Below, one piece after another: positions 1 through 11,630 of a DNA stretch of 64,000 bases. This stretch comes from Paracentrotus lividus (lineage: Eukaryota; Echinodermata; Echinoidea; Camarodonta; Echinidae), in contig CALNVZ010002100.1 in assembly GCA_940671915.1 (NCBI GenBank), positions 20,344,656 through 20,408,655 on the forward strand, given 5' to 3'. The notes under the pieces were generated by a model. That model saw nothing but the letters and a program-made list of their open reading frames with translations. It searched no databases and was not told the DNA's origin. A program made the position numbers and the translations under genes. Position 1 is the first letter of the stretch, and every line of letters begins with the position of its first letter.

Positions 1-519
1 ATAAATCCCCCCAATACCTGGCAGTGGAAAGCCCAAATACTAGTAGTCCAAATAGTGAGACAGACTCAGAAACGAACACCAGAATGATAATCATATTACA
101 TTCCCAATAATCATGAACTAGTATATAAATGTCTGTACAAATACACTTGGATTCATCGATAAGAGGAAAGGCAGAGTCTTAGAACTGAGGCTTCATTACA
201 ACATTGAATGATTATAAAATGACTAGAAGAGGATCCAATAATTCTCAAGATTCAAAAATTATGTTGGATACATGATGTGAATTCTTAATGATTGGTACTG
301 AAATTGGTGTCAAAGTCTGCAAGGACATTGAACTGAACTTAAATCCCCCTTTGATGGTCGGAGTTGTCGTCTCACTTATTCTGAAAATTAAGTTGTGTCT
401 GCATGCCATGTTTTCTCTTTCTTTCACAATCTGTCAACTTTGAAAAGATTATAATTACTCTCCCTAATCCTGTGTCTCTCTGCGTATCATTTTGCCCAAA
501 ATCTCTTTACACTGCTTTA
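1..519. other. AT-rich non-coding DNA, nothing recognised
   Basis: No open frame, RNA gene or clear repeat is visible here. The sequence is AT-rich and becomes pyrimidine-rich towards its right end, leading into the CT repeat that follows. Confidence 0.6.
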
Positions 520-850
520 TCCTTTCATCCTCCTCTCTCTATCTCCATCCTTTCATCTCTCTTGCTGCCCCCCCTCTCTCTCTCCATCCCTCTCTCGTCC
601 ATTTATCCTTCTAATTCTATTGCTGTCCCCCCTCTCTCTCCGTCCATTTATCGTTTTATTTATATTGATGTAGGCCTCTCTCCCTCTCTCTCCATCCATC
701 CTTCCATCTCACTTGCTGTCCCTCCTCTCTCTCTCTCTCTCTCCATCCTCCTCTCTATCCATTTATCCTTCAATCTCTCTTGTTGCCCCCCCCCTCTCTC
801 TCTCCACCCCTCTCTCCGCCCATTTATCCTACTATCTCTCTCCATCCACA
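520..850. repeat. CT-rich compound minisatellite/microsatellite
   Basis: Runs of (CT)n are interspersed with recurring longer words: four copies of a YTTGYTGYCCC-type word (near 561, 619, 711 and 779) and several copies of 'ccatttatcctt'. This gives a degenerate tandem unit of roughly 58-92 bases. The + strand is almost free of A and G, so open frames exist on both strands, rich in Ser/Leu/Pro on + and Arg/Glu/Gly on -. They are by-products of composition. Confidence 0.8.
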
Positions 851-1985
851 GATCTCTCCTGTGATTTACTGTCTCATCCCTGTCTCCAATCTGAATTGTT
901 AATGAACTTGTCTCTTAACATATTTCCATGGTCATTCCCCAGCCTGGGGCTAACACTGAGGGTCATTCCTAAGACGCCAGGTCTTCCATTTGCAAATTAT
1001 GAATGACCAGTGCGGGCAGGGACGGAGCCTTACCCCAGGAGCAGTGTTAACCGAGTGCCTATGTGTCACATTCATTAGGGTAGACTGGTGACATGAATTC
1101 TGCAGACATTTGTCACACTGTTCAATGGAGTGCAGCTGTGTCAAGGGTTACCCGTCTGTACTGAGGGAGGATGTAGTTATCCAATTACAATGAAAGCATT
1201 CATGGATAATGTCTGCTTTCAAATATGTGTATGTTTACATGAAGATATTGATGCTTAAATTGAAATACTATTCGACTATTATACTACGCGGTATATCTCT
1301 ACATGTATATAGCAGTTCTGTCAATCAATGATTTAAAAAAAGTTCTTTCAAACACAGCATAGTAGATTACATGTGATCATATTCTGGTTTCAAAATATGA
1401 TTTTATAAGCACAGTCTACATAATGCAATTGAAAAGCAAATATCTATGACATGCAGACCATAAACAATCATCAAATTATTATAAAATACCCTCACAAAAT
1501 ACATGTATGCATACTTAATAACCAATCAATAACAGGACTAAACAGGCCTCTCTTTTTTTTGTACAACAAAATTTTGATAAAAAAAACAACTCTCCTTATT
1601 GAAAGGACGCATTGAATTACGGCATGGGTTCGGAATGACGTGCATAAAATTCATAATCCATGATAAAATAGTGCAAATAAATTAATTGGACTACCCTACC
1701 CCTGGTGCCAGATCTCATGGGGATATTTAGGCAGGGATTTTCATTTCATCCGCATGGAAATACACAAATCCATATCTATCCAATTAAAAAGGTTTTGGGA
1801 GAAACTGCATTCTGTCTATAAATTCAATTAACTCCTCAGTGCAAATTCCACCCTTTACCCAATACAGGGAAATGAGGAATAATTTTTGTGATTCATGTGT
1901 ATAAATTCATGGATAGTTTGAATAATAGAAAGTATCTTATGAAAATGGATTGTTACAAATTATGATGCATTATTCCAAATTGCGA
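851..1985. other. Non-coding DNA, nothing recognised
   Basis: From about 900 to 1150 the sequence is somewhat richer in GC and less repetitive than its surroundings. The rest is AT-rich. No conserved domain, RNA or inverted repeat was seen. Confidence 0.55.
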
Positions 1986-2345
1986 CAATCGCTATCTAAT
2001 GAAGATTTGAAATCACTGCATCATAATAACGGGATTGTCCAACCCTTTTTTTATACTAAGATTTTTTTTGTAAACAAACATCTTAATATTGATATAAGGT
2101 GTGATTGCAAAGAGTGTGAAAGTGTTATCTACTGTAGATTTGAAGTCATTACATCGCAACAGAGCAAAATAATGGGATTGCACAAAATTTCTCTATTTTC
2201 AGAAATTTCCACATGACAGTGACTTTTGACTACATGCGTATCTTTAAAAAAAAATAATATAATCTGATTGTACAGAAAGTGCTATCTACAGTAGATTTCA
2301 AATTATTGTGCTGTGAGATGAAGTCATTCAAAATAGGGAGATTAC
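1986..2345. repeat. Three diverged tandem units
   Basis: A motif of the form 'g(c/t)tatctaNNgtagatttgaaNtca' starts near 1991, 2123 and 2281, so the units are about 132 and 158 bases. The first two also share 'ataaNgggattg' further along. The units have diverged heavily by point changes and small indels. No transposon ends were recognised. Confidence 0.6.
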
Positions 2346-2443
2346 ATTCAAGGGCGGTATGTGGGTGTGACAATAGAGTGCATGAAGCTTAGTGTAAAGA
2401 GAACAGACTAGTGAATAAAAAGGGGGGATTCAATAAGTTGTTT

Positions 2444-2650
2444 CAAATTATGAGATTCTTCTGTATTAATCAAGAACTAAAGCAAGTTAGGAACAACAAT
2501 GAAATTGAAATCATGGCACAAATATAATTATTCAAAATTATTTAGCATCGTACAATTTTTTAAGATTATGTGAATTCTGCTGTATAAATCAAGGACAAAA
2601 GCAATACAAGAGGTAACAATGAAATTAAAATCACACCACAAATAATACAG
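2444..2650. repeat. Two-copy direct repeat, period about 119 bp
   Basis: The segment starting near 2444 ('caaattatgagattctt', then 'caacaatgaaattgaaatca') is repeated from about 2563 ('agattatgtgaattctg', then 'taacaatgaaattaaaatca'). Both copies contain a 'tgtat(t/a)aatcaag' word. It is an old local duplication with no coding content. Confidence 0.65.
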
Positions 2651-2689
2651 AATCACAACTAGGATGGTCTATTCATGGAAAGTTATCAT

Positions 2690-3012
2690 GGGTGCTTATG
2701 CCATGGCTAATAATCCAAAGGCAAGGACAAAAAATTCATAAATATTCCTCAGCAGCCCAGCTCAGACACATAAATGTATCCTGTTCAACGCAAAACAGTT
2801 CTTTTTCTACCAGTACCATGAACAAGTTATGCAGAAAAAATTGGAAAGCATCAGCTACAAAACATGATAGCATATAAGCACAAAATTCCATAGCTGTTTA
2901 TGCCATAGCCAATAATCAAAAAGCCAATTCATTCATTCCTCCAAAGGCTTTTAGACAAGGACAAATATCTTTCTTCTCCAATACACTAACATATCTTTTT
3001 CTACCATGAAGA
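2690..3012. repeat. Two-copy diverged direct repeat, period about 200 bp
   Basis: 'gcttatgccatggctaataat' is not repeated exactly, but its relative 'gtttatgccatagccaataa' lies about 201 bases downstream (near 2895). Both are followed by an 'acaaggaca'-type word and later by 'ctttttctacca'. Divergence is high and the boundaries are approximate. Confidence 0.45.
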
Positions 3013-4050
3013 CGTCAGACTGTCTGTTAGTTGACCTTAGTAATTCACAAGCTAACACCTATTGGAGGTTTACACTGGGGTAGGCATACTACCATCACAC
3101 ACTGACCCGATAGTCCAAGAAACACAGAGTCAGGATCGATAACGCAATATTAACGGAATTGACTTTGACAAGATATGTTCATTGTGAGCCCAGTTCGGGG
3201 ATAGGTTTTTATTACTTATGATTATTGATCTCATGTAGAATTGGAGGGAATGGATGAAATCTCTGCCCGGCCTGCAGATGAGTCAAACATGAGATGCATA
3301 CATGAACGCCTCAAAAACCAACACTTCTTTCTTTTGCCCTCCCCCCCCCCTCTCTCTCTCTCTGTCACTCACTCTCTTTTCAATCACAGCAAAGTCCTCC
3401 ATGGAGATCAGCTAATAAAAATGCCAAGAAAATGTCTGTGGTTCATTTACATAATGAACATGAATTCCTGCTCTTGAGAGGCAGTCCTTTATTACAACAA
3501 TGTCTCCTCAAATAGGGTATCACTATGGCATCCCCATAAATTTGTATGGGAAAAACCCAACTATGAAGGCATAAACCATTGAAACCCAGTATTAATTTTC
3601 AGTACATGTATGTATTTTCATGATGATGTATGCATTGGGTTAAATATGAGAATGAGTGGCAATCTACACACAGAAACCAGAATACTTTCTGAACTTCTAA
3701 AAGGGTATGCATTGTGAAATATTATTAAAAAAAAACAAAAAAAAAAACATTAATGCAAACACATGTAGATTTTTAAAAACTGTTAGTTTTAGACTGGTTT
3801 CTTTCTGTAAGCTCAGCTGTTTTGGGTTTAGTTATTTCAAAATTCAAAATGAAATCTACCCTGGGCTGAACGAGAAAAAACAAACGGGTCAGAACTTCAC
3901 ATTTAACAAGGTAAAAGACTGTTCAAGGCTCTACAGCTCTTTCAATTAGGCCTACAGATTGTTTTTCTTCATGTGGCACATTTCTGCAACGGAACAATAG
4001 AGAAAGAAAAATAGACTTGGCACTGTACTTCAAAACACTTCACACCAATA
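3013..4050. other. Non-coding DNA with short homopolymer/CT tracts
   Basis: Contains a C-run followed by (CT)n at about 3341-3362 and an A-rich run near 3727-3748. No gene-like signal was seen. Confidence 0.5.
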
Positions 4051-4457
4051 CCGCGTTTACACTGAGACTCGGCTCTCGTGTTGAATCCTCGGGAAGGGTT
4101 CGACACTGCAAAGAGTGAACCTGTGATCGTGTTTATACGCAAAAAAAAAGGCGAGTTCAACACGGCTCCCAGATCATGACCGGAAGTAAGGGACATCATT
4201 AATGTGTGTTGCGATGTATAGCCAAATTCCATATCTGACCTCGAGGTCATCGACTTCGACACGGCTTTCTGTTTACACCCAAAAATTGCAGTGTCGAACC
4301 CGCCTCCCGGATCAAAACCTACGATTTTGGCGGAGCAAAAAAGGCGTGTCGAACCCGGGTCGCGGATCACACTGATCCCGTTTACATGGCATAAAATTGC
4401 CGTGTCGAGCACGATTGCCGTGTCGAACCCGCGACCCGAGTCACAGTGTAAACAAGG
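4051..4457. mobile_element. CpG-rich MITE with TA flanks
   Basis: The left end CCGCGTTTACACTGAGACTC pairs with a right end whose complement reads CCTTGTTTACACTGTGACTC, so terminal inverted repeats are clear. Each end is flanked by TA (4049-4050 and 4458-4459). This fits the TA duplication of Tc1/mariner-type elements, but the flanks are palindromic (AATA/TATT), so the duplication is not proven. Inside, words of the type GTGTCGAACCCG recur in both orientations. At 407 bp with no transposase it is non-autonomous. The open frame at 3969-4520 on the minus strand crosses both ends and is not a gene. Confidence 0.8.
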
Positions 4458-4459
4458 TA

Positions 4460-6383
4460 TTAATTGTACCCCATAATTTATAGGAATAGTCCATAATGAA
4501 ACACAGGGTTTTTTGTGCAAGGAGAGTAGTCTGGAAGCACAGACTCAAATTTGACACTTTAACAAATTAAACTGTGTCCAGGGGGAGATTAGCTTCTGAC
4601 CCACTATTTGTGTCAAAATATATAGCAAATCAATATAGTATCCACAGTACATAGAAATTCTAGTCTGCTAGATCCAGACACTGCATTTTGCGATGGATGG
4701 GTTGGGGGGGAGGGGTGGTTTGTGCCTGAAAACTACAGGGAGAGAGTGCAAATATCATCCAGACATGTACACAATAAATGGCATTCTCTGGATGCTTGGA
4801 AGCCCAGTATATGTACTAGCTATGCCCATGTAAGGAATGACCTTCACAGGTTCTTTAGCCTGCTCACAAGACTTACAAGATTATAAAATATGCAAAAAAA
4901 AAGTATTTGACATGGGTCAAGTGCAATTTTCATCCTAAGCTCTTGGAAAAGAGCCATCATTAAAATATTTGATTGACCAGGTTATAAATGAAATACATAA
5001 TTTTGAAGAAAAAATTCTATACCTACAATATTTTCCGCTGCAAATTTTCGTCATCATCTAACTAGGGAACAAGATTTTAAAGATCTTTTAATCTCTGGTC
5101 TTCACAAACATGAAATAAAAGCTTTTTATCCTCTATATAATAATAATATATAATAAACAATAACTAAATATTTCTTTTTTTTTTACTAAGGTCTATACCA
5201 TGATGTGCAGCAGACACAATTGATTCCATACCTTAAACACCAATGTAGGCCTACATGGTGCTTGCTTTATCAATCTTATGTTGGAAAACATAGTAAATAA
5301 CAAAAGGTTGATAACTTCCAAGGCATGTCAGAAGGATCCTAACTCTGTGACTACATGAAGAATACATTTTCATGTGAAGTCTTTGTAGCTCTCAGTCTAC
5401 AAGCCTGGAGGTTGAGGCTATTTTCAGGTTCATCTCACTGACAAAGGTCTCTCTCTATCTCAAGAGAATGAAGAAGAGATGATTGCTTACATGGCCTTGG
5501 GTTTTTCACGTTCATGAACACTAGAGGCTCTGTCCACATACAATGTTGTCTTTCTTCCCAAGCCTCCTCTCCCCCTAAAGAACAGAACCTCAGTGGAGAG
5601 ACAGAAGGGTGTTTCCTAGTATTCTTGTAGATGGGAATAATGACTTTCTGGCTCTCACAACAGATGACAAAGCCAGCATCAAGACATGGATGTGCAAGAT
5701 GTTGATATGTGCTGGGAGTATCAGGTCTATAATTTTCTTCAATGAAATTAATGAGATTAGATGGTGATGTGTAGGCACACACATTCCCATGTTGAAATAT
5801 TGGTCTACCAGGAACATAAACAGGATGTAACCTAGCACAAATGTTGCTATATTTGGTTAAATATTGTAGAAATGTGTCTTGAAAGTGTTTTAAATAAAAT
5901 AGATTTCATTGCTTTGCTAGAATACATTTTGTCTATTTGCTTATCTCTGGCCATATCATTTGTTGAATCAAAAGAGAATTATTAATGATAATAAAACTTG
6001 TAAATTGGCAAATGAATAGGCAATGAAATCAATATTTCCAACAGCAACAAAAACTTTTTTAGCTGAGTTTTCTGTTTTTCATCATTTTATATACATAATT
6101 ATATTATCATAATTAATTTGAGGAAGAAAATTAGATTCATTAAAGATCTTTGGTAGCATACCACTTTTGGTATTTCTCAAGTTTTTGTTCATTCCTCAGG
6201 AGACAGAAAGGGACAAAGATGTTGACCAATGATGGTGACATGCAGTGATGAAAAGACATAATTATGAATTGCTCTTCAAAACCAGCTGCGGTAGACCCAA
6301 AGCCACAACTCCAAGCACCTGATTTTTCTAGTTTACTATCATATGAATGAAAAATATTTTCACAGTTCCACTCTTTGATCAAT
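4460..6383. other. AT-rich non-coding DNA; one weak open frame
   Basis: Mostly AT-rich sequence with short A/T runs. On the minus strand, 5435-5782 is an open frame of 115 codons that begins with GTG and shows no recognisable domain. I see no flanking splice or polyadenylation signals strong enough to call it an exon. Confidence 0.45.
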
Positions 6384-6822
6384 AGGCGCTGCTGCACTAG
6401 CTCGAGCTATTTCAAATAGCGCGCTATTTGTGATCTGATGAATTAGCTCGATCAGAGCAGATCCGACTTTGTGGTCAAATAGCGCGCTAATTTGGAGGAA
6501 ATTCAAACCTGGGTCATCTTAGGTTTTTTTGAAAAAACTCAAGCTGGTTTGCGGTTTCAGAATGAAATAGCGCGCTATTTTGCGCGGTGCTGCACTTCCT
6601 CGAGCTAATTTCTAAATCATGCACCTGTGCGTGTAGAAGCTAGCGGTAGTTACCAGTTGCGCAATACACATCGGGCTTGTTTGTTCAAGGTCGGGTCTGG
6701 TCGTTAAAGCGAAATTTTAAAATAGCTTAAGCTAGTGCAGGACCGGTTTCTTTTTTCAGGCTTTTTTCCCAATCCACTAATTAGCGCGCTATTTTTTAGC
6801 TCGAGCTAGTGCAGCAGCGCCT
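6384..6822. mobile_element. MITE, AGGCGCTGCTGCAC family, copy 1
   Basis: Terminal inverted repeats begin AGGCGCTGCTGCACTAGCTC and extend to about 26 bases with near-perfect pairing between 6384-6409 and 6797-6822. Internal palindromic words 'tagcgcgcta' and 'gctcgagct' recur along the 439 bp. No open frame of note is present, so it is non-autonomous. The target duplication could not be assigned with confidence. A second full-length copy lies at 48902-49335 and a left-end fragment at 49676-49790. This proves it is a dispersed family and not a local palindrome. Confidence 0.85.
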
Positions 6823-7323
6823 TATAATTCACAGACATAATCATTTTCCTATGAGTCATCTTGCCTTTGTCACTCTGATGTTAATTTCTGCCATGTACTC
6901 GTTCATTGCGATCAATTATGTCTAAACAAGTTGATCGGTATGATCAGACAAATATCACCTGAAGGGATTATGAGATAGAATACTGACTTGTTGCAGAGCA
7001 GAGGGAGTATAATTTTAATTTTAAAGGTGGTGCTGGAATTCTAAAACTTAAACTAATAAGTGGTAGAAGAAAGAAAAACACCTCCTGATCCTATTTAGAC
7101 ATGATAAATCAAAGCAAATCAAGTAAAAGCGGGAAAGAGGTACAATGTATTGTTAAATCCTTTTCAAAGTCGAACTTGCATAAGTCAAAGGTGTTTTTCA
7201 AGTCACCTTCTATCTAAGTTCTATTGTTTTTCACCCTTCATAATTCAATGTTTTTTTATAAGTCGAAACCATTTCTTCAATCCCAACAAATTCAACTTAG
7301 GCAAGGTTGACTGTTTGTACATT
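6823..7323. other. AT-rich DNA with 'aagtcgaa' words
   Basis: Between about 7165 and 7300 there are repeated words such as 'taagtc', 'aagtcgaa' and 'ttcaactta', possibly an old transposon fragment next to the following MITE. No gene-like content. Confidence 0.4.
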
Positions 7324-7573
7324 TGAAGAGCTTGTTTCCAAAAGGGACTAAATCCACTTTTGATGAAAATTGAGTTATTGATATCAGGACATTGTTCAGG
7401 TACGTACGCATCTGTGAGCAAAATAACTTACCTAAATTTTGATTGCAACTTCCAGAAATTGCAACTTTTAATTTCAATTTTCCATAGACGCCTGTACAAA
7501 ATCCGGCAAAGAAAAGCCATTTACTCTGAAGTTACAAAAGTGGATTTAGTCCCTTTTGGCAACAAACTCTTCA
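7324..7573. mobile_element. 250-bp MITE with long terminal inverted repeats
   Basis: The left end TGAAGAGCTTGTTTCCAAAA and the complement of the right end TGAAGAGTTTGTTGCCAAAA continue together through GGGACTAAATCCACTTTTG, so the arms are about 40 bases. The interior is AT-rich and non-coding. The family is unassigned, and no unambiguous target duplication was seen. Confidence 0.75.
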
Positions 7574-8445
7574 TTTGGTGTCTCTGTAAATTTGAAAGTG
7601 TGAGGGTAATATGGCGCATATACCTGCCATTCAATTCATAGTAAAAACTTCTCAATAGACAAATTATATATAACTACCATCCAATGTTTGTCAGCTGAAA
7701 GAAGAAAATAAGAAAATTTTAGAGGGATGACATGACCTTTAAAATACAGAGAGATGACAAAGGATTAAAGCTAATTTAATAAAATTACTACCGATAAAAC
7801 AACCTCAAAGCATAGCGCAGAATACATAATGAAAGTAATTCATGTGAGATCAAAACAAATATTAGCTTTGTGCTTTACTTAAATATTTGGATCAATTTTT
7901 TTACAAATAAACTGCAATTTTCTACAATCAGAGCGTAGCAATGAAGTTCAAATGAAGAAAATATTGAAGAATAATAGAAATTCAAGATTGGAGGAGGGTT
8001 GATGTTTCATATTATTTAGTGAAGAGGCGGTTCTGGTGATGTGATTGTGTGGGAGTGTCTTCGTTAAAATGAAAGTGCGCCTGATCAAATGATCCTGATT
8101 CCGATGAACTAGTTTTATTCCCACTCTGTACTACATCAATGTCAAGAGACCAGCCCATTATACAGTGTGTAAAAGAAAAAAAAGAATACCAAAATTTGGT
8201 AGCTTCTTGTGAAAATATCATTTAAACCTAGTGTGCTGCTTCAACCCAAACTTAGTGAAATTCAAATTTGAAAAAGTTTTTTGAAAATCATCGTGCTCTG
8301 TGTGTGTAGCAAAAATTGTGAAATATTAAACAGAGTGAATTTTTTTTTTTTGCAATGAAATGCTGTACAAGGTTTAAGAGTTTAAAGAATTTCTGTATGA
8401 ACTTATTAAGGTTGGGTATACTTTTTTTTTTAATGTATTGTAAAT
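7574..8445. other. AT-rich non-coding DNA
   Basis: AT-rich sequence with T-runs near 8341 and 8422. No feature recognised. Confidence 0.5.
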
Positions 8446-9355
8446 GTAGGGGAGAGCGGGGTTATATGGAACATTTTTCATAAAAATGGCGTAAAACAAA
8501 AGCGGATTTATTTCAAGAAACAATAAATGATCAGCTTGAGTGTATATCTGTATGCTACAAATGTACCACATAAAATTCTTAAACTTCGCGATGGTTCCGG
8601 AAAAAATCCATCCATACACAGGGTTAATTGGAACATGGTATGGGGTAAGTTGAAACATTGTGCATGGTATCTTAAAAATTATATTTAAACTATCTACAAC
8701 ATTATTGCATGGGTTTAGCTAACTTGCTTTATTGATTCCAATTAAAATATTAAAGATTGGTGTTTAATTTTTTTTTACTTCATGTTTTATTACACTTGAT
8801 AGCATCCACTCACATACAGATATTCTTAAGTCCTGTGAAGTAGCATTCTACATAAAAATTGTCCAATTTCCACTAATATACATGTATAAGAATATTTCGG
8901 AACACGTCACTGAATTATATGATTTTAATTTTTTTGTTCAGCTGAAACCTATTTACTTAGTACATGTTCCAACTAACCCCGTTCAAAATGTTCTAACTAA
9001 CCCCAGAGGCCCATTTGACATTTGTAAGCTTACAGCACAAAAGAGGGACAACAACATGCAATATATTTAACCTTGTTTTGTAGCTTGGTATAACTGTTTG
9101 TTATACTAAAAAACAGGCCAACTTAATTTATGATCTTCTTTGAGATAATAAAACATTTGTAAAAGTGACAAAATTTACTCAGAAGGTGAAAAAACAAACA
9201 TTGCTTTCTAACTTCACGAGGCTAAAATGTGGTGGATGGCAGTTGCTAATAGCAACAACCTGAGGGTAGATGTGCATGAATATGTTTATAGCCATTAAAT
9301 AAAATTACAATGTTTCAACTAACCCTGTGTTCCAACTAACCCCACTCTCCCCTAC
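8446..9355. mobile_element. 910-bp element with GTAGGGGAGAG termini
   Basis: The left terminus GTAGGGGAGAGCGGGGTTA and the complement of the right terminus GTAGGGGAGAGTGGGGTTA are nearly identical, and both continue into 'tggaac'. Related words ('ccaactaaccc', 'gggttaattggaac') occur again just inside each end and near 8965-9005, so the ends carry subterminal repeats. No transposase was found; the 62-codon frame at 8882-9070 contains the subterminal words and is a by-product. Each end is flanked by AT. Similar 'ggggagagtggggt' termini occur in several animal genomes as I recall, but I do not assign a superfamily. Confidence 0.8.
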
Positions 9356-11487
9356 ATGTGGTGAAATTTGATGATACATAGACCAAAAAACAAACATACA
9401 GACAACTTCATAATAGGCTTCTGGTTTACACCTTCGCGGCTAAATAACAAAGAATGAACAAATATCTGTGATCCATCAATAATCATATCTTTTAATTTAT
9501 ATTTACACGGCATAACTGTGGTTAGATGGCCTTGGAGATCTGATCAAATAAAATTCTATTCAGAGTGGAATTGCAGAAGTTTTTCTGGGGAAAATCCGCT
9601 CTAATTCATGAAAATCATGTTTACTATGTATGACTAATTCACGTTGACATAAATGTCTTAAGTTTTTGGCTGCTTTGAAGAATTGTTCAAATAAAAAGCC
9701 TTACATACATCTCAGTTGTCCCCTTGGGGAAAACATGTGAGGGATTTATTCTAAAGACAAATATTTTATCTAAAGGGAGTCTTGATTTACATGGTATGAC
9801 CATGGACCTAAAAGTTATAGGTCCATGGTATGACTAATTCCAGATATAACTGTAGCTAGCTTTTGGCAGCCTTGAAGACACAAATATAGTAGTTCTGTAA
9901 AGAAGGACAAAAAATTGAACACTGGAGTGGACAGACATTGCCAGACCTGTGAATCATCACAGTCCTACAATAAACGTGATTACCTTTCATTTGACTCTTT
10001 GTATTCTCGCTCAGAAGGTCAAATGTCACCAGACAACCCAAATAAAGACCATGTCTTCATCTTATTATCATTTTGATCACCTAGTAGTGATGAGAGGGTG
10101 GCCAGAAGCATTGTACATTATATAGAGCACTGTTTGGCCTATTCACTGCTTGTCTTCATTTCGCTTTGTCGTTTTCACTGTCCTTGCAGCCTCCTCCAGT
10201 CAGAATTCAAAAAATAAATAATCAAAATATAAGAATCTACATGGCCAAAGGGCTATCTTCCCCCCCAAAACACATTTTAATAGCTCATTTAAATCTCCAA
10301 AAAGCCTTAAAGATTAAAAAAAAAAGAAGACATAAAAACGATAAAATGAAATTATTTAGCATTTCCACAATTAGAAAGGATAATTTGGCAAAAGAAGACT
10401 ACCCCCCCCCCCACACACAATCTTAATATTGAAACTAACAGAATTTTCTCCATAATAAAGAGACTATTCAAGATAAATGCTCAGCTCCACTTCAGATAGC
10501 ACAATTCTGCTCATTACCTTAGTACAAATATTCCCCCATTGATACATAATAGATAGATAGGCCTATACCTAGTTTCTACACATGGCGTATAGCAATGCAT
10601 AGCTAGCAACATCTCAAGTAGATGAGAACCTATTGGAGTCGATTCACAATCCGTACAGAGTTTTGAGGTGTAGCATGGATCATCTATTGATACTAAGAGT
10701 TGGTTAGGTCAAAAATCTGTCTCTACTCCTCAAATTGGCAATAAGCATATGTAATGACTCTGATTAGTGACCAATAGGCCCTACAATGTATAAATGAATT
10801 TAAAAATATTGAAATTTTGTACATGAAGATATATGACTATTAATATATTAATACTTTTTTTGTTGTTGTAGCTTATTAAGCTTCAAAAAAAAAAAAATTC
10901 TCATAAATAATTCGAACGTAGACTAGAGGGGGGGGGGGGGAGGGGGGCTGTCTGGACGGTGAAGAGGGATTGCATAACAAGAGCCTGTAGAATAAATGAA
11001 GGAACTATTGTCTTGTTCCATGATCGTACATGAGGGTGGTCAATAACAAGGGAGGCACAGCTGTATATTATGAAATTACTGATTTAACAAGCTTATGAAT
11101 ATGAGCAGTTCCAAGAATTGATAATGGGATTACTGTGGTGATGGGTTTCATAATGCATAGGTGTACAGGAAATGAGATTTGTACTTCTTTGTGTTTCTAT
11201 GAAGTGGTGGTAAAATAGCTTTGTAGGTTTTTGAAAATTGAAAGAGTACAATGAGAATTATCATGAATATATTGCAAAGAGAAGATAATAATAATTGTAC
11301 AAGACTTAAACAATTATAACTGTCTTCTTACAAAAAAAGGAAACAGTATAACATCTATGCAGATTGAAAACTAACCTTAATTATGCCACAGTGATCAATG
11401 CCAATAAGTATCAGTTCCAGCAAAAATTCAACAAAGAAATATACTTCCTGCATAGATGTGCATACATGTACATGTATGTATCTTGCT
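9356..11487. other. AT-rich non-coding DNA with small repeats
   Basis: Between about 9480 and 9880 diverged words recur ('ttggc(t/a)gc(t/c)ttgaaga', 'tatgactaattc', 'caaataaaa'), suggesting old local duplications. A C-run lies at about 10402-10411 and a G-run at about 10928-10940. No gene-like feature. Confidence 0.5.
9799..9829. repeat. 12-bp-arm perfect hairpin
   Basis: ACCATGGACCTA at 9799-9810 is exactly complementary to TAGGTCCATGGT at 9818-9829, with a 7-base loop. The outer words 'tacatggtatgac' and 'gtccatggtatgac' also suggest a small duplication. No T-run follows, so it is not a terminator-type hairpin of a known RNA gene. Confidence 0.7.
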
Positions 11488-11630
11488 TTTGACAATTCCA
11501 AAGTCCTTCAAAAAGCAACAAACTCAGGGGAGAATACCGTAAATGATGCTAAAAGTAAGCATATGTCAAACAATTCCAAAGTCCTTTTAAAGACCTTTTA
11601 AATACAATATTCAGGGAAGAATAGACCTTC
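11488..11630. repeat. Two-copy tandem duplication, period about 80-87 bp
   Basis: 'caattccaaagtcctt' occurs at about 11492 and again about 79 bases downstream, and 'tcagggGagaat'/'tcagggAagaat' repeats about 87 bases apart. This is a short local duplication; the frame at 11398-11601 spans it and carries the repeat, not a domain. Confidence 0.65.

Noticed and set aside
403..864. 153-codon Ser/Pro/Leu-rich + frame and its minus-strand mirror
   Set aside because: Translation of a CT-rich tandem repeat that lacks A and G; no non-repetitive sequence inside.
3969..4520. 183-codon minus-strand frame
   Set aside because: Spans the whole MITE and both its ends; the protein is made of the element's internal repeats.
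5435..5838. Overlapping minus-strand frames of 115 and 82 codons
   Set aside because: They use different frames over the same bases, the longer begins at GTG, and no domain or splice context is recognisable.
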